From Oscillospiraceae bacterium (lineage in GTDB: Bacteria > Bacillota > Clostridia > Oscillospirales > Oscillospiraceae), in the NCBI GenBank assembly GCA_017548065.1, contig JAFYNQ010000060.1, forward strand, positions 1 to 37,592: 37,592 nt of DNA. Direction: 5' to 3'. The notes below the pieces were generated by a model, which saw only the letters and a program-made list of their open reading frames with translations, made no database searches and had not been told where the DNA came from. The position numbers and the translations under genes were made by a program. Within the stretch, counting starts at the first letter, position 1, and each line of letters begins with the position of its first letter. Positions 24,176-33,600 of the stretch are shown here, piece after piece.

Positions 24176-25429
24176 ATGAGCAAGATTATTTGTGATATTT
24201 GCGGCACAGCGTACCCGGAAACGGCTACACAGTGTCCGATTTGCGGTTCTGTCCGTCCCGGCGGCGTGGAAGCAGTTCCTGCATCCACGGAAAACGGTGA
24301 AGAAGCACCGAGAACCTATACATACGTAAAAGGCGGCAGATTTTCCAAGAAGAACGTCAGAAAGCGTAACCGTGAGCGTATGGCAAGCGGTCAGTATGAA
24401 GAGCCGGAAGAGGATTACGATGATTACGGCGACGAGGAAAAGAGCAACAACACCGGTCTTGTGATCGCAGTGATCGTGCTGGCGCTGGCCATTGTGGCAA
24501 CGCTGCTGTATATCGGCTCCCGTTTTATGCGTCCCCAGGAGCAGCCCGGAAATGACACCCGTCCCGTTGCCACCACAGAGCAGACAGAGCCTGCCACAGA
24601 TGAGACCCTTCCGGAGATCCCCTGCGAGGATGTTGTGATCTCCAAGCAGAGCCTGACCTTTGATAAGAAGGGCGTTGCTTACTTGTTGAATGTTACAACC
24701 CAGCCCAGGGACACCACCGATGAGGTCAAGTTCCACAGCAGCGACGAGAATGTTGTTACCGTAACCGATGGCGGCAAGCTGACTGCAGTTGGCAGCGGTG
24801 AGGCGCTGATTACCGTTACCTGCGGCGATAAGGTTACCCAGTGCCAGATTGTCTGTACCTTTGAAGATGACACCACCGAGCCCACAGAGACCCAGGAGAC
24901 GGTTGATCCCAATGCAGAGCTGAAGCTGAACCGTGAGGACTTCACTCTGACCTCCAAGGGCAGCACCTGGAAGCTGTACAACGGCGAAATCCCGGATGAG
25001 CAGATCACCTGGACCAGTGATAACGAGAAGGTTGCAACTGTAAAGAACGGCACTGTCACCGCTACCGGCAAGGGTATGGCTACCATTACTGCAGAGTACG
25101 GTGGCACCAAGGTCACCTGCGTTGTACGTTGTGCCGATTCCGTTGGTGCTTATGTAGAACCCACCGAACCCGAATCCGAGGAAGAAGAAATCAAGAATTA
25201 TGTTCTCAGCCATGAGGATGTGACCATCGGCATTGGTGAGACATTTGTACTTACCCTTAAAAATAAGAACGGCGATGAGATCAGTGTTACATGGCACGTA
25301 GGCGAGGATGGTCTGTGCACCATTGACGGCAATCGGGTCACAGGCGCAAAAATTGGTATCGCTACTTTGACCACCGATTACGAAGGCGAGTTCTATAAGT
25401 GCACTGTTCGTGTGGTTGAGAAAAATTAA
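24176..25429 (+). CDS. Zinc-ribbon membrane protein with three BIG2-like (Ig-like) domains
   Basis: 417 residues. A cytoplasmic N-terminal zinc ribbon is formed by Cys6-x2-Cys9 and Cys20-x2-Cys23 (CDIC, CPIC). A basic stretch (KKNVRKRNRER) and an acidic stretch (EEPEEDYDDYGDEEK) lead to one span at about 94-113. Outside, three Ig-like repeats lie at about 150-228, 247-320 and 342-415, with the BIG2 pattern (WTSDNEKVATVKNGTVTATGKGMATITA read in parts: WTSDNEKVATV, GTVTATGKGMATITA). Thr/Glu/Pro linkers separate them. Function unknown. It is divergent from the kinase gene and shares its one-span, beta-ectodomain design. Confidence 0.82.
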   Translation: MSKIICDICGTAYPETATQCPICGSVRPGGVEAVPASTENGEEAPRTYTYVKGGRFSKKNVRKRNRERMASGQYEEPEEDYDDYGDEEKSNNTGLVIAVIVLALAIVATLLYIGSRFMRPQEQPGNDTRPVATTEQTEPATDETLPEIPCEDVVISKQSLTFDKKGVAYLLNVTTQPRDTTDEVKFHSSDENVVTVTDGGKLTAVGSGEALITVTCGDKVTQCQIVCTFEDDTTEPTETQETVDPNAELKLNREDFTLTSKGSTWKLYNGEIPDEQITWTSDNEKVATVKNGTVTATGKGMATITAEYGGTKVTCVVRCADSVGAYVEPTEPESEEEEIKNYVLSHEDVTIGIGETFVLTLKNKNGDEISVTWHVGEDGLCTIDGNRVTGAKIGIATLTTDYEGEFYKCTVRVVEKN

Positions 25430-25446
25430 ACAGCCTCAAATAATTT

Positions 25447-25485
25447 AGGTGCTGCCTCTTTTTGCTGGAGGCAGCACCTTTGTGC
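25447..25485. terminator. Terminator between the BIG2 and DUF378 genes
   Basis: A perfect 12-bp stem AGGTGCTGCCTC/GAGGCAGCACCT with a 9-base loop, followed by TTGTGCTTATT on the plus side. The minus side has only AAATTATTT, so function there is weaker. Confidence 0.75.
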
Positions 25486-25692
25486 TTATTCAGCGTTGAA
25501 TTTTTCTTTTCCTCTGCGAAACAGCAGGCTGATGCACCAAATACCTGCCAGACCCACCAAGGTGTAAATGATCCTGCTGAAGACGGCATCCTGCCCGCCG
25601 AAGAGCCAGGCTACCAGGTCAAACTGAAAAATGCCAACCAGTCCCCAGTTGATGGAGCCGATAATAGAAAGGATCAATGCAATGGTATCCAT
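25486..25692 (-). CDS. DUF378 family small membrane protein
   Basis: 68 residues with two hydrophobic spans. The IGSINWGLVGIFQFDLVAWLFG segment (INWGLVG core) and RIIYTLVGLAGIW are the defining DUF378 features. Role unknown; members are small integral membrane proteins widespread in Firmicutes. CGGAGG precedes the ATG by 7 bases. A single-gene unit between convergent and divergent neighbours. Confidence 0.9.
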   Translation of the reverse strand: MDTIALILSIIGSINWGLVGIFQFDLVAWLFGGQDAVFSRIIYTLVGLAGIWCISLLFRRGKEKFNAE

Positions 25693-25776
25693 AAGTGAAC
25701 CTCCGTATAATTTAGGATGTCACTAGGATGCCACAATGGAAGGAAAATATGCGTTTTAATATTTTTTGCGGAATGA

Positions 25777-25805
25777 TTGCAAAAAGCCTTCCGATTCGCT
25801 ATAAT
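25777..25805 (+). promoter_or_regulatory. Promoter of ispE
   Basis: TTGCAA at 25777-25782, a 17-base spacer and TATAAT at 25800-25805, with about 30 bases to the ATG. Confidence 0.8.
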
Positions 25806-25836
25806 ATAGAAAACAAAGAAAAAAGGAAGAATCACT

Positions 25837-26694
25837 ATGACAACACTGTATGAAGGCGCATATGCCAAATTGAATCTTACCCTGGACGTGCTGGGAAAGC
25901 GTGAGGACGGTTACCACGATCTGCAAAGCGTTATGCAGACCATTTCTATCCGTGACGATATTGAAATTGATGTGGGTACCGGCACTCCCTGGACATTGAA
26001 ATGCACGAGAGAGGACATCCCCACAGACGAGCGCAACCTGGCGTGGAAGGCAGCAAAGGTATATTTTGATGCCATCGGCAAAGATCCCGACGGTTTGGAG
26101 ATTCGTATTACAAAGCGCATCCCCAGCGAGGCAGGTCTTGGTGGCGGCAGCGCAGATGCTGCTGCGGTGCTGCGTGCCCTGAACCGTCATTACGGCAATC
26201 CGCTTTCCATTCTCGCCCTGGCAGAGCTGGGCGCCCAGGTGGGCAGCGATGTGCCCTTCTGCACAGTTTGCGGAACCGCTATGGTAGAGGGCAGGGGAGA
26301 GCGACTGAAGAAGCTGCCGGACCTTCCTGACTGCGTTTTTGTGATCTGCAAGCCGGACTTCTCCTGCTCCACAGCAGAGCTGTATAAAAAGCTGGATGAG
26401 ACAACCATCGCCAAGCGCCCCGACAACCGCGCCATGGAAAGCGCACTGCTGGCAGGTGACCTGGGCAAGGTGGCAGAAAATCTGTGCAATGTGTTTGATC
26501 CCGTGGTAACCGAAGACCACCTGGAGCTGAATTACATCAAGTCTATCTTCAACAGCTACGGCGCTGTGGGTTATCAGATGACCGGCTCCGGCTCCGCTGT
26601 TTTTGCCATTGTCCCGGACTTTGAGTTTGCTGCCGTTATTTGCAATATGCTGCGGGAAAACTATCCCAATGTTTTTATTGCCAAGGCTGTATAA
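25837..26694 (+). CDS. ispE: 4-diphosphocytidyl-2-C-methyl-D-erythritol kinase
   Basis: 285 residues, the usual length. IspE phosphorylates CDP-methylerythritol in the MEP route to isoprenoids. GHMP-kinase motifs: AYAKLNLTLDVLGKREDGYHD at the start (in parts AYAKLNLTLDV and GKREDGYHDL), the ATP loop IPSEAGLGGGSADAAAVL, SDVPFC, and the C-terminal MTGSGSAVFA. AAGGAAG lies upstream of the ATG. It is a single-gene transcription unit with its own promoter and terminator. Confidence 0.97.
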   Translation: MTTLYEGAYAKLNLTLDVLGKREDGYHDLQSVMQTISIRDDIEIDVGTGTPWTLKCTREDIPTDERNLAWKAAKVYFDAIGKDPDGLEIRITKRIPSEAGLGGGSADAAAVLRALNRHYGNPLSILALAELGAQVGSDVPFCTVCGTAMVEGRGERLKKLPDLPDCVFVICKPDFSCSTAELYKKLDETTIAKRPDNRAMESALLAGDLGKVAENLCNVFDPVVTEDHLELNYIKSIFNSYGAVGYQMTGSGSAVFAIVPDFEFAAVICNMLRENYPNVFIAKAV

Positions 26695-26718
26695 AATTTC
26701 CGATTGCCGTCCATACTG
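26689..26718 (+). promoter_or_regulatory. Candidate sigma-F/G-type promoter of spoIIR
   Basis: GTATA at 26689-26693 and, after a 15-base spacer, GTCCATACTG at 26709-26718. The second element matches the forespore consensus GGNNANAWTR at 8 of 10 positions. spoIIR is known to be sigma-F-dependent in Bacillus. The element overlaps the end of ispE and its terminator. Confidence 0.4.
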
Positions 26719-26745
26719 ACAGTATTTCAGTATGGGCGGTGTTTT
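26707..26745 (+). terminator. Intrinsic terminator of ispE, immediately before spoIIR
   Basis: A 13-bp stem CCGTCCATACTGA/TCAGTATGGGCGG with one G-T pair and a 7-base loop, followed by TGTTTTTA. It ends right at the spoIIR start codon. Confidence 0.8.
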
Positions 26746-26746
26746 T

Positions 26747-27358
26747 ATGTCTAAATTTATAAAATTCGCATGGTCTGCGGTGCTCGTGGCGTCGCTGTTT
26801 GTTTTGGGCATTCTGCTGGCGGATAAGCTGTGGCTTCGGGAAAATGTAATTCGTCTGCGTGTGGTGGCGCACTCCGATGAAAGTGAAGACCAGAAAAATA
26901 AATTGCTGGTGCGGGATGCCATCACCGAATACCTGGAAACAAAAATGCAAAGCGTTTCTAATGCGTCCGCTGCAAAAAACTATCTTGTGGGACAGTTAGA
27001 TGCTTTGGAAGAGATTGCCACAGCGGTGCTTCGGGCACAAGGCTCCCGTGAATCGGTGAAGGTGTACCTGACAGAAGAAAATGCGGACACCCGTGTTTAT
27101 GACACCTTCCGCTTGCCATCCGGTGTTTATAAAACGCTACGTATAGACATCGGAGAGGCACAGGGAAAAAACTGGTGGTGCGTGGTGTTCCCGTCCCTTT
27201 GTATTCCTGCAACCACAGACGGATTTCAGGCGGCAGCGGTCGGCGCAGGCTTTGATGCAGGCCTGACAGAGAGCCTTTCGGAAACCGATGGCTTTGAAAT
27301 ACGGTTCTTTTTGCTGGATTGTTTGGGAAAATTGGAAGAATTTTTGTTTCCGGCATAA
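26747..27358 (+). CDS. spoIIR: Stage II sporulation protein R
   Basis: 203 residues. SpoIIR is a signalling protein made in the forespore that triggers SpoIIGA to activate pro-sigma-E in the mother cell. An N-terminal span (about 5-26) is followed by the family core VIRLRVVAHSDESEDQKNKL in pieces (IRLRVVAHSD, DQKNKLLVRDAI) and NWWCVVFPSLCIP, all typical. I chose ATG 26747 because an ATG at 26732 lies within the terminator stem; GGGCGGTG upstream is a modest ribosome site. Its presence is strong evidence for endospore formation. Confidence 0.93.
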   Translation: MSKFIKFAWSAVLVASLFVLGILLADKLWLRENVIRLRVVAHSDESEDQKNKLLVRDAITEYLETKMQSVSNASAAKNYLVGQLDALEEIATAVLRAQGSRESVKVYLTEENADTRVYDTFRLPSGVYKTLRIDIGEAQGKNWWCVVFPSLCIPATTDGFQAAAVGAGFDAGLTESLSETDGFEIRFFLLDCLGKLEEFLFPA

Positions 27359-27370
27359 ATGGTACTATTA

Positions 27371-27399
27371 TTTACCCTTAATATGTGATAGCATATAGG
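27371..27399 (+). promoter_or_regulatory. Possible weak promoter of addBA
   Basis: TTTACC at 27371-27376, a 17-base spacer and TATAGG at 27394-27399. The match is moderate; the position in the only gap before addB supports it. Confidence 0.35.
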
Positions 27400-27424
27400 C
27401 AAGAACAGAAAAAGGAGAATGCAG

Positions 27425-30400
27425 ATGCTGACATTGCTTTTAAGTACAGACTGGATCGCCGGCAGAGAGAAGGTGCTTTCTATGCTGGCGGCAGATGTTG
27501 CGGCAAAAAAAGGCGGTCGGGTACTGATGGTGCCGGAGCTTATCAGCCATGATACAGAGCGGCGGCTTTGCGTGGCAGCAGGGGATACCTGCAGCCGCTA
27601 TGCAGAGGTGCTGACCTTTACCCGTCTTGCGGACCGTATCTCCGAGTCTGCAGGACTGGCTGCCCAGGAATGCCTGGATGCCGGCGGACGGATCGTCGCC
27701 ATGGCTGCGGCTACCCGTCAACTGCACAGCAGACTGAAGGCCTATGCCGCTATGGAGACGAGACCGGAGTTCCTGGCAGGCTTGGTGGACGCTATTGACG
27801 AGTTTAAGCGCTGCTGCATCACGGCTGAAGATTTGATGGAAGCCTCTCACAGAGCTGCAGGAAGCCTGGCACAGAAGCTGGAGGAACTGTCGCTGCTGCT
27901 GGAGTGCTATGATGCGCTGTGCAGCCACGGTAAACGTGATCCCCGTGACCGTATGACCTGGGCGCTGGAGGTGCTGGAGGACAGCAATTTCGGCGCAGAG
28001 CGTGTGTTCTATGTGGACGGCTTTCCTGACTTTACAAGACAGCATATGCAGGTTCTGTACCATCTGCTGCAAACCTCTCACCATGTGGTGGTCAGCCTTG
28101 TATGCGACAAGCCCGGCTCTAAAGCCATGGCCTTTGAAAAGGCAGGCGAGACCGCAGCGCAACTGCTGCGCTTTGCAAAAAGCGAAAATATTCCTTACGA
28201 AATTCAGCTTGTGTCCGGCAGGCAGGATGCCCTTACACCGGTGCGTGAAAAACTGTTCCAGGGTGTCATCACTCCGGATATTGCAAAGGACTGCCTGAAG
28301 GCTTGCAGAACCGAAACTCTGCACCAGGAGTGTGCCGCCGCTGTGGAGGAAGTGTTCCGTTATGTCCATGACGGCGCAAGATTCCGTGATATCAGTGTTG
28401 TCTGCACAGATATGGGCGCTTACCGTGATACGATAGAAATGCTGTTCCGCCGCAGTAATATTCCCGTATACATATCAGGAACGGAAGATATTCTGGAAAA
28501 ATCGGTGGTGACCACCGTGCTGGCGGCAATGGATGCAGCGCTGGGCGGCTTTGAACAGCAAGAGGTTCTGCGCTATTTTAAATCTGCGTTGTCTCCCCTG
28601 GACATGGAAGCTTGTGATCGTTTGGAGGATTATGCCATCCTTTGGTCTGTAACGGGTAACCGTTGGTTGAAGGAATGGACAGCCCATCCCGACGGCCTGG
28701 GTCAGCAGGAAAATGCGGACGAAAGACTGGCAGAGTTAAACGCCAACAGAGAAAGGGGTATTGCCCCTCTGGAAAAGCTGCATAAGGCATTCCGCAGCGC
28801 AGGAAGAGTAAAAGACCAGGTGCTGGCAATCTATGATTTCTTTACGGATATCGCCCTGGGAGAGCGTCTTGCTGCCCTGGCAAAGGAACTGGACAGCGAA
28901 GGCGACAACCGCAGTGCACAGATCCTCGATCAGCTCTGGAATATTTTGGTTACTGCCCTGGAGCAGCTGTACGATGTTCTCGGCGATACAGTTTGGGACG
29001 GGGAGAGCTTTACCCGTTTGTTCAAGCTGCTTTTGAGCCAGTATGATGTGGGCACCATTCCCCATGTGCTGGATGCTGTCACAGTTGGCCCGGTGACGGC
29101 CATGCGCTGTCAGCAGTGCCGCCATCTGTTGGTGCTGGGCGCTGCAGAAGGGGCATTGCCTTCCTACGGCAGCAGCTCCGGCGTCCTGACCGACCAGGAG
29201 CGTACAACCCTGAGGCAGATGGGTGTTCCTCTGACCGGTGGTGCTATGGAAGGCTTGCAGGCAGAGTTTGCAGAGATTTTCGGCGTGTTCTGCTGCGCAG
29301 AGCAGTCTGTTTGGATCAGCTGCAGTGATTCTCAGCCTGCTGTTGTGTTCCGGCGCCTTGCGGATATGGCAGGCGGTGAGCAGGAACCCTCCTGGCAGCT
29401 TGGTGCAGCACTGGGTGATGCTGTGGAGGCCAGTGCTTTGCTGGTGCGTTCCTCCGATGCGCAGACTGCAGAGCAGCTGCAGGTGGGTGAGCTTTACAAA
29501 AACGTGCGGAAGAAGACGGAGCATACCCTGGGAGAGGTCACCCCGGAGAATATCCGTAAGCTTTACGGAAACAGACTGAATATGTCTGCTTCCCAGATTG
29601 ACAGACAAGCCCAGTGCCGTCTGTCCTATTTCCTCTCCTACGGTCTGCGTGCAGAGGAACGGAAGCCGATCACGGTTGACCCGGCAGAATTTGGTTCTTA
29701 TGTTCATGCGGTTTTGGAAAATACCGCAAAGGAGATCATGTCCATGGGCGGTTTCCGCAGCGTAACCGCCGAGGAGACACTGGAGATCGCAAAGAAGCAC
29801 TCCGAAGCTTATGCCAAGGAGCGCTTCTCCGAACTGGATTCCGAAAGACTGAATTATTTGTTCAGCCGCAACAGCTACGAGCTGGAACTGATCGTCCTGG
29901 AGCTTTGGAAAGAGATGCAGGAATGTCTCTTTGAGCCGGTGGGCTTTGAGGTTGGTTTTGGCGACGGCAAACAGATCCCGGCCATTGATATCTCCGGACA
30001 GCTGATGCAGGCACGGCTGCGTGGTTACGTGGACCGTGTGGATGCCTGGGAGGACGGCGGAAAGTCCTATTTCCGTGTTGTGGACTATAAGACCGGCAGA
30101 AAAGATTTTGATTACTGCGATATTTATAACGGCTACGGCTTGCAGATGCTTCTGTATATGTTTGCCCTGGAAGAAGGTGGCGAGAGCCTTCTGTCCGGCA
30201 ACCGTATCGGCGCAGGTGTTCAGTATTTCCCGGCAAGAGTGCCCATCGTTCCGGCAGACGGCATCCTGACAGAGGAAGAAGCAGACAAGTTGCGTGTAAA
30301 GCATTGGAAGCGAAAGGGCTTGCTGCTTTCCCAGGAGCAGGTACTGGAAGCCATGGAGGCGCTGGATCCTCCTCTGCGTATGCCCTACAGCCGTAAGAAG

Positions 30401-30676
30401 GACGGTACGATCTCGGGCAACCTGGCAGACAGAGGTCAGCTGGCAATGCTGAAGACCTATGTGTTTGCGCTGGTTGCCGGTATGGTGGACGAGATCGCTT
30501 CCGGCAAGGTAGAACCCAATCCTTACACAAGAGGCAGCGCCCACGATGCTTGTGCCTGGTGTCCCTATGCGGCGGTGTGCCACAAGCAGGATGTGGAGGG
30601 AAGAAGAAACTATAAAGCGGTTTCTGCTGACCGTTTTTGGAGCGATGTAGAAAGTGCGGTGAAGAACAATGGCTGA
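27425..30676 (+). CDS. addB: AddB, nuclease subunit of the AddAB helicase-nuclease
   Basis: 1083 residues from ATG 27425, which has AAAGGAG at 7 bases; the ATG at 27419 is too close to it. AddAB processes DNA double-strand breaks for RecA. The C-terminal nuclease carries VVDYKTG (Asp887, Lys889), and the iron-sulphur staple is Cys731 plus Cys1043-x2-Cys1046-x5-Cys1052. The inactive helicase-like N-terminal domain has VLMVPELISHDTERRL and EVLTFTRLADRIS. The expected N-terminal Walker A GxGKT is absent (STDWIAGREKVL occupies that place). Overlaps addA by 8 bases. Confidence 0.93.
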   Translation: MLTLLLSTDWIAGREKVLSMLAADVAAKKGGRVLMVPELISHDTERRLCVAAGDTCSRYAEVLTFTRLADRISESAGLAAQECLDAGGRIVAMAAATRQLHSRLKAYAAMETRPEFLAGLVDAIDEFKRCCITAEDLMEASHRAAGSLAQKLEELSLLLECYDALCSHGKRDPRDRMTWALEVLEDSNFGAERVFYVDGFPDFTRQHMQVLYHLLQTSHHVVVSLVCDKPGSKAMAFEKAGETAAQLLRFAKSENIPYEIQLVSGRQDALTPVREKLFQGVITPDIAKDCLKACRTETLHQECAAAVEEVFRYVHDGARFRDISVVCTDMGAYRDTIEMLFRRSNIPVYISGTEDILEKSVVTTVLAAMDAALGGFEQQEVLRYFKSALSPLDMEACDRLEDYAILWSVTGNRWLKEWTAHPDGLGQQENADERLAELNANRERGIAPLEKLHKAFRSAGRVKDQVLAIYDFFTDIALGERLAALAKELDSEGDNRSAQILDQLWNILVTALEQLYDVLGDTVWDGESFTRLFKLLLSQYDVGTIPHVLDAVTVGPVTAMRCQQCRHLLVLGAAEGALPSYGSSSGVLTDQERTTLRQMGVPLTGGAMEGLQAEFAEIFGVFCCAEQSVWISCSDSQPAVVFRRLADMAGGEQEPSWQLGAALGDAVEASALLVRSSDAQTAEQLQVGELYKNVRKKTEHTLGEVTPENIRKLYGNRLNMSASQIDRQAQCRLSYFLSYGLRAEERKPITVDPAEFGSYVHAVLENTAKEIMSMGGFRSVTAEETLEIAKKHSEAYAKERFSELDSERLNYLFSRNSYELELIVLELWKEMQECLFEPVGFEVGFGDGKQIPAIDISGQLMQARLRGYVDRVDAWEDGGKSYFRVVDYKTGRKDFDYCDIYNGYGLQMLLYMFALEEGGESLLSGNRIGAGVQYFPARVPIVPADGILTEEEADKLRVKHWKRKGLLLSQEQVLEAMEALDPPLRMPYSRKKDGTISGNLADRGQLAMLKTYVFALVAGMVDEIASGKVEPNPYTRGSAHDACAWCPYAAVCHKQDVEGRRNYKAVSADRFWSDVESAVKNNG

Positions 30677-33600
30677 AGAATTGACAAAACAGCAGGAGCA
30701 GGCGGTAACGAACCGTGGCGGTAAGCTGTTGGTTTCCGCTGCCGCAGGCTCCGGCAAAACAAAGGTGCTGGTGGACAGATTGCTCAGTTATATTCTGGAC
30801 CCCGTTGAGCCTGCCAATATTGATGAATTTCTGATCATCACCTATACAAAGGCTGCAGCGGCAGAGCTTCGTGTGAAGATCGCCTCCAAGCTTTCGGAAA
30901 AGATCCGTGAATTTCCCGAAAACCGCCATTTGCAGCAACAGCTTCAGCGGTTGTATTTGACCAAAATTTCCACCGTTCATGCCTTTTGTACCGAACTTTT
31001 GCGTGAGTATGCCTATCGGTTGGATATCTCCGGCGATTTTCGTGTTGCGGAAGAGAATGAAGCCCTGGAACTGCAGCTGCAGGTGATCCAGCAGGTGCTG
31101 GATGCAGCCTATGAAAACGCATCGGAAGACCCGGATTTCCGTACCTTTGTGGATGCCCAGGGACTGGGTCGTGATGACCGACAGATCCCCGTGATCCTTA
31201 TGGATGTCTTTAAGGCAGCACGGTGTCACCTGAATCCCGAAGCATGGCTGCAAACCTGCCTTTCTGTGAATGATGTGTCCCGGTATAAGGATGTTTCCGA
31301 AACGGAGTGGGGCAAATATCTGATTGAAGATCTGCACGGCTATTTGCAGCTGCAGATTACCACACTGATAAAGTGCGCAGAGCTTGCGGCACAGTCCGAG
31401 AATATGCAGAAGCCGGCGGCAAATCTTATGGATATTGCCTTCCAGCTGCAACGGCTTGCCCAGTGTGAGACCTGGGATGATACGATTGCCAACATGCATA
31501 TTGACTACGGCAGACTGACTTTCCCCAGAAAGAATTACGATGAAGAGCTTGCCGAGCGCATCAAGGCGGTGCGCAATGCCTGCAAGGATGGACTGGATAA
31601 GAAATTCAGCCGATTTACAGACAGCAGCGAACAGATACTGAAGGACCTGGCTGAAATTGCCGTCTCTGCCAGGGGCTTGATCGCACTGACGGAAAAATTC
31701 ATGGATGCATACCGCCGGCTGAAAAGAAGCAAGCACGTGCTGGATTTTGGAGATTTGGAGCATATTGCCCTTGACCTGCTGCTGGGTAAGAGCAGATCCG
31801 CCCCCACTGCCATTGCGGCGGAGGTAGGAAGCCGTTTCCGTGAGGTGATGGTGGACGAATACCAGGATTCCAACGCAGTGCAGGATGCAATTTTTGATGC
31901 ACTTACCGGCAAAAAGCAAAATTGCTTTATGGTAGGAGACGTGAAGCAGTCTATCTATGGCTTCCGCCTTGCAGACCCGGATATTTTCCTGAAAAAGTAC
32001 CGGGAATATCTTCCTGCGGAAAACGCACCTGATGGAGAGGGAAGAAAGGTTTTGCTCAGCAAAAACTTCCGCTCTGCCACAGCGGTGATTGAAGCGGTCA
32101 ACCATGTGTTTGAGGGATGTATGTCCGAAACTGTGGGAGGTCTGCATTACGGAAAGGATGAGGCGCTGGAGGAGGGGCTGGTGCATACCCAGATCCAGGA
32201 GCCGGAAACCGAGCTTCACATGGTGGAGATCCGGGAAAATGCCTATTATGAGGAAGCGGATTACACCGCTGCCCAGATTCTCCGTCTGCTGGACGGAACC
32301 CATATGATCCGTGATAAAAAGGAACTGCGCCCCATCCGCCCTGAAGACATTGTGATCCTTCTGCGCTCTCCCGGCTCTGTGGGCAGTTACTTTGCCAATG
32401 CCCTGGAGCGCTGCGGCATTCGCTGCAGCTTTGGCGGCGGTGTGAACATTCTGCTTACAGAAGAGGTGCAGACACTTCGTGCTATTTTGCAGGCAATGGA
32501 CAATCCGCTCCAGGATATTCCCCTGGTGGCAGCGCTGACAAGCCGTGTCTTTGCCTTCACCGCTGATGACCTGGCAAGGATCCGTGGCGGAAATAAAAAG
32601 GGAAGCGTCTACGATGCGCTTCTGCAGGACACTGACCCCAAAACCCTTGCGTTCCTGGGTGTTTTTGAATCCCTGCGTAAGGAAGCACGTATGTCCGATC
32701 TGTCCCGATTGATCCGTTCTGTATTTGCACAAACAAAGATCGATTGCATTTTCGGTGCGATGCCTGATGGCTATCTTCGTATGGAAAATCTGCAGACCTT
32801 CTGTCGCCTGGCATCCGGCTTTGACACCGGCGATGCCAAAAATCTGTCCCGTTTTCTGAAATACCTGGAAGCGCTGGATGTAAAGGGTGTTGCCGGCGCA
32901 GTGGATGGTGCAGTAGCAGGTGCGGTTACCATTATGAGTATTCACAAGTCCAAGGGACTGGAATTCCCGGTGGTCTTCCTCTGCGCATTGTCCCGTGAAT
33001 TCAACAAGGAAAGTCTTCGGGCGCAGATCCTCTGTGATCGGCAGCTGGGATTGGGTCTCAGCTGTGTGGATGCGGTAAACCGTGTGCGTTATCCCTCTCT
33101 AGCCAAGCGGGCCATTGCCGCAAAGATGAATGCGGATAACCTTTCGGAGGAAATGCGTGTGCTTTACGTGGCCATGACCCGTCCCAAGGACAGACTGATC
33201 ATGACCTATGCCTCGGAAAACCCGGAAAAACTACTGGGTGACATGGTGCGACGTATGGATGTCAGTGACCCGGAATTGATGACCGGTGAGGTTAACTGCC
33301 CCGGTAAGTGGGTGCTGTACAGCGCACTGCGCCGCACCGAGGCAGGCGCATTCTTTAAGCTGGGCGGTTATCCCCGGGATACCGGCAGCTACGGACTCCC
33401 CTGGAAAATCGTGGTAGGGGAAGCTCCGGAGCTGACGGCAGCAGAGGCGGAAGAAGAGCAGCTGCCCCGTAACACCTTGTCGCAGGAAGCCATCGGCAGA
33501 CTGAAGCAGGCGCTCTCGTTCCAATATGCCCATGGTTCTGCAACCAGGATCCCCTCCAAGCAGACAGCGACCCAGCTGAAGGGCAGACAAAAGGACATGG

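Noticed and set aside
29862-32945. 1027-codon open frame on the minus strand opposite addB/addA
   Set aside because: The frame lies wholly antisense to clear AddB and AddA motifs. Its translation is rich in His, Cys and Gln without any fold pattern, as expected from the codon bias of the real strand.
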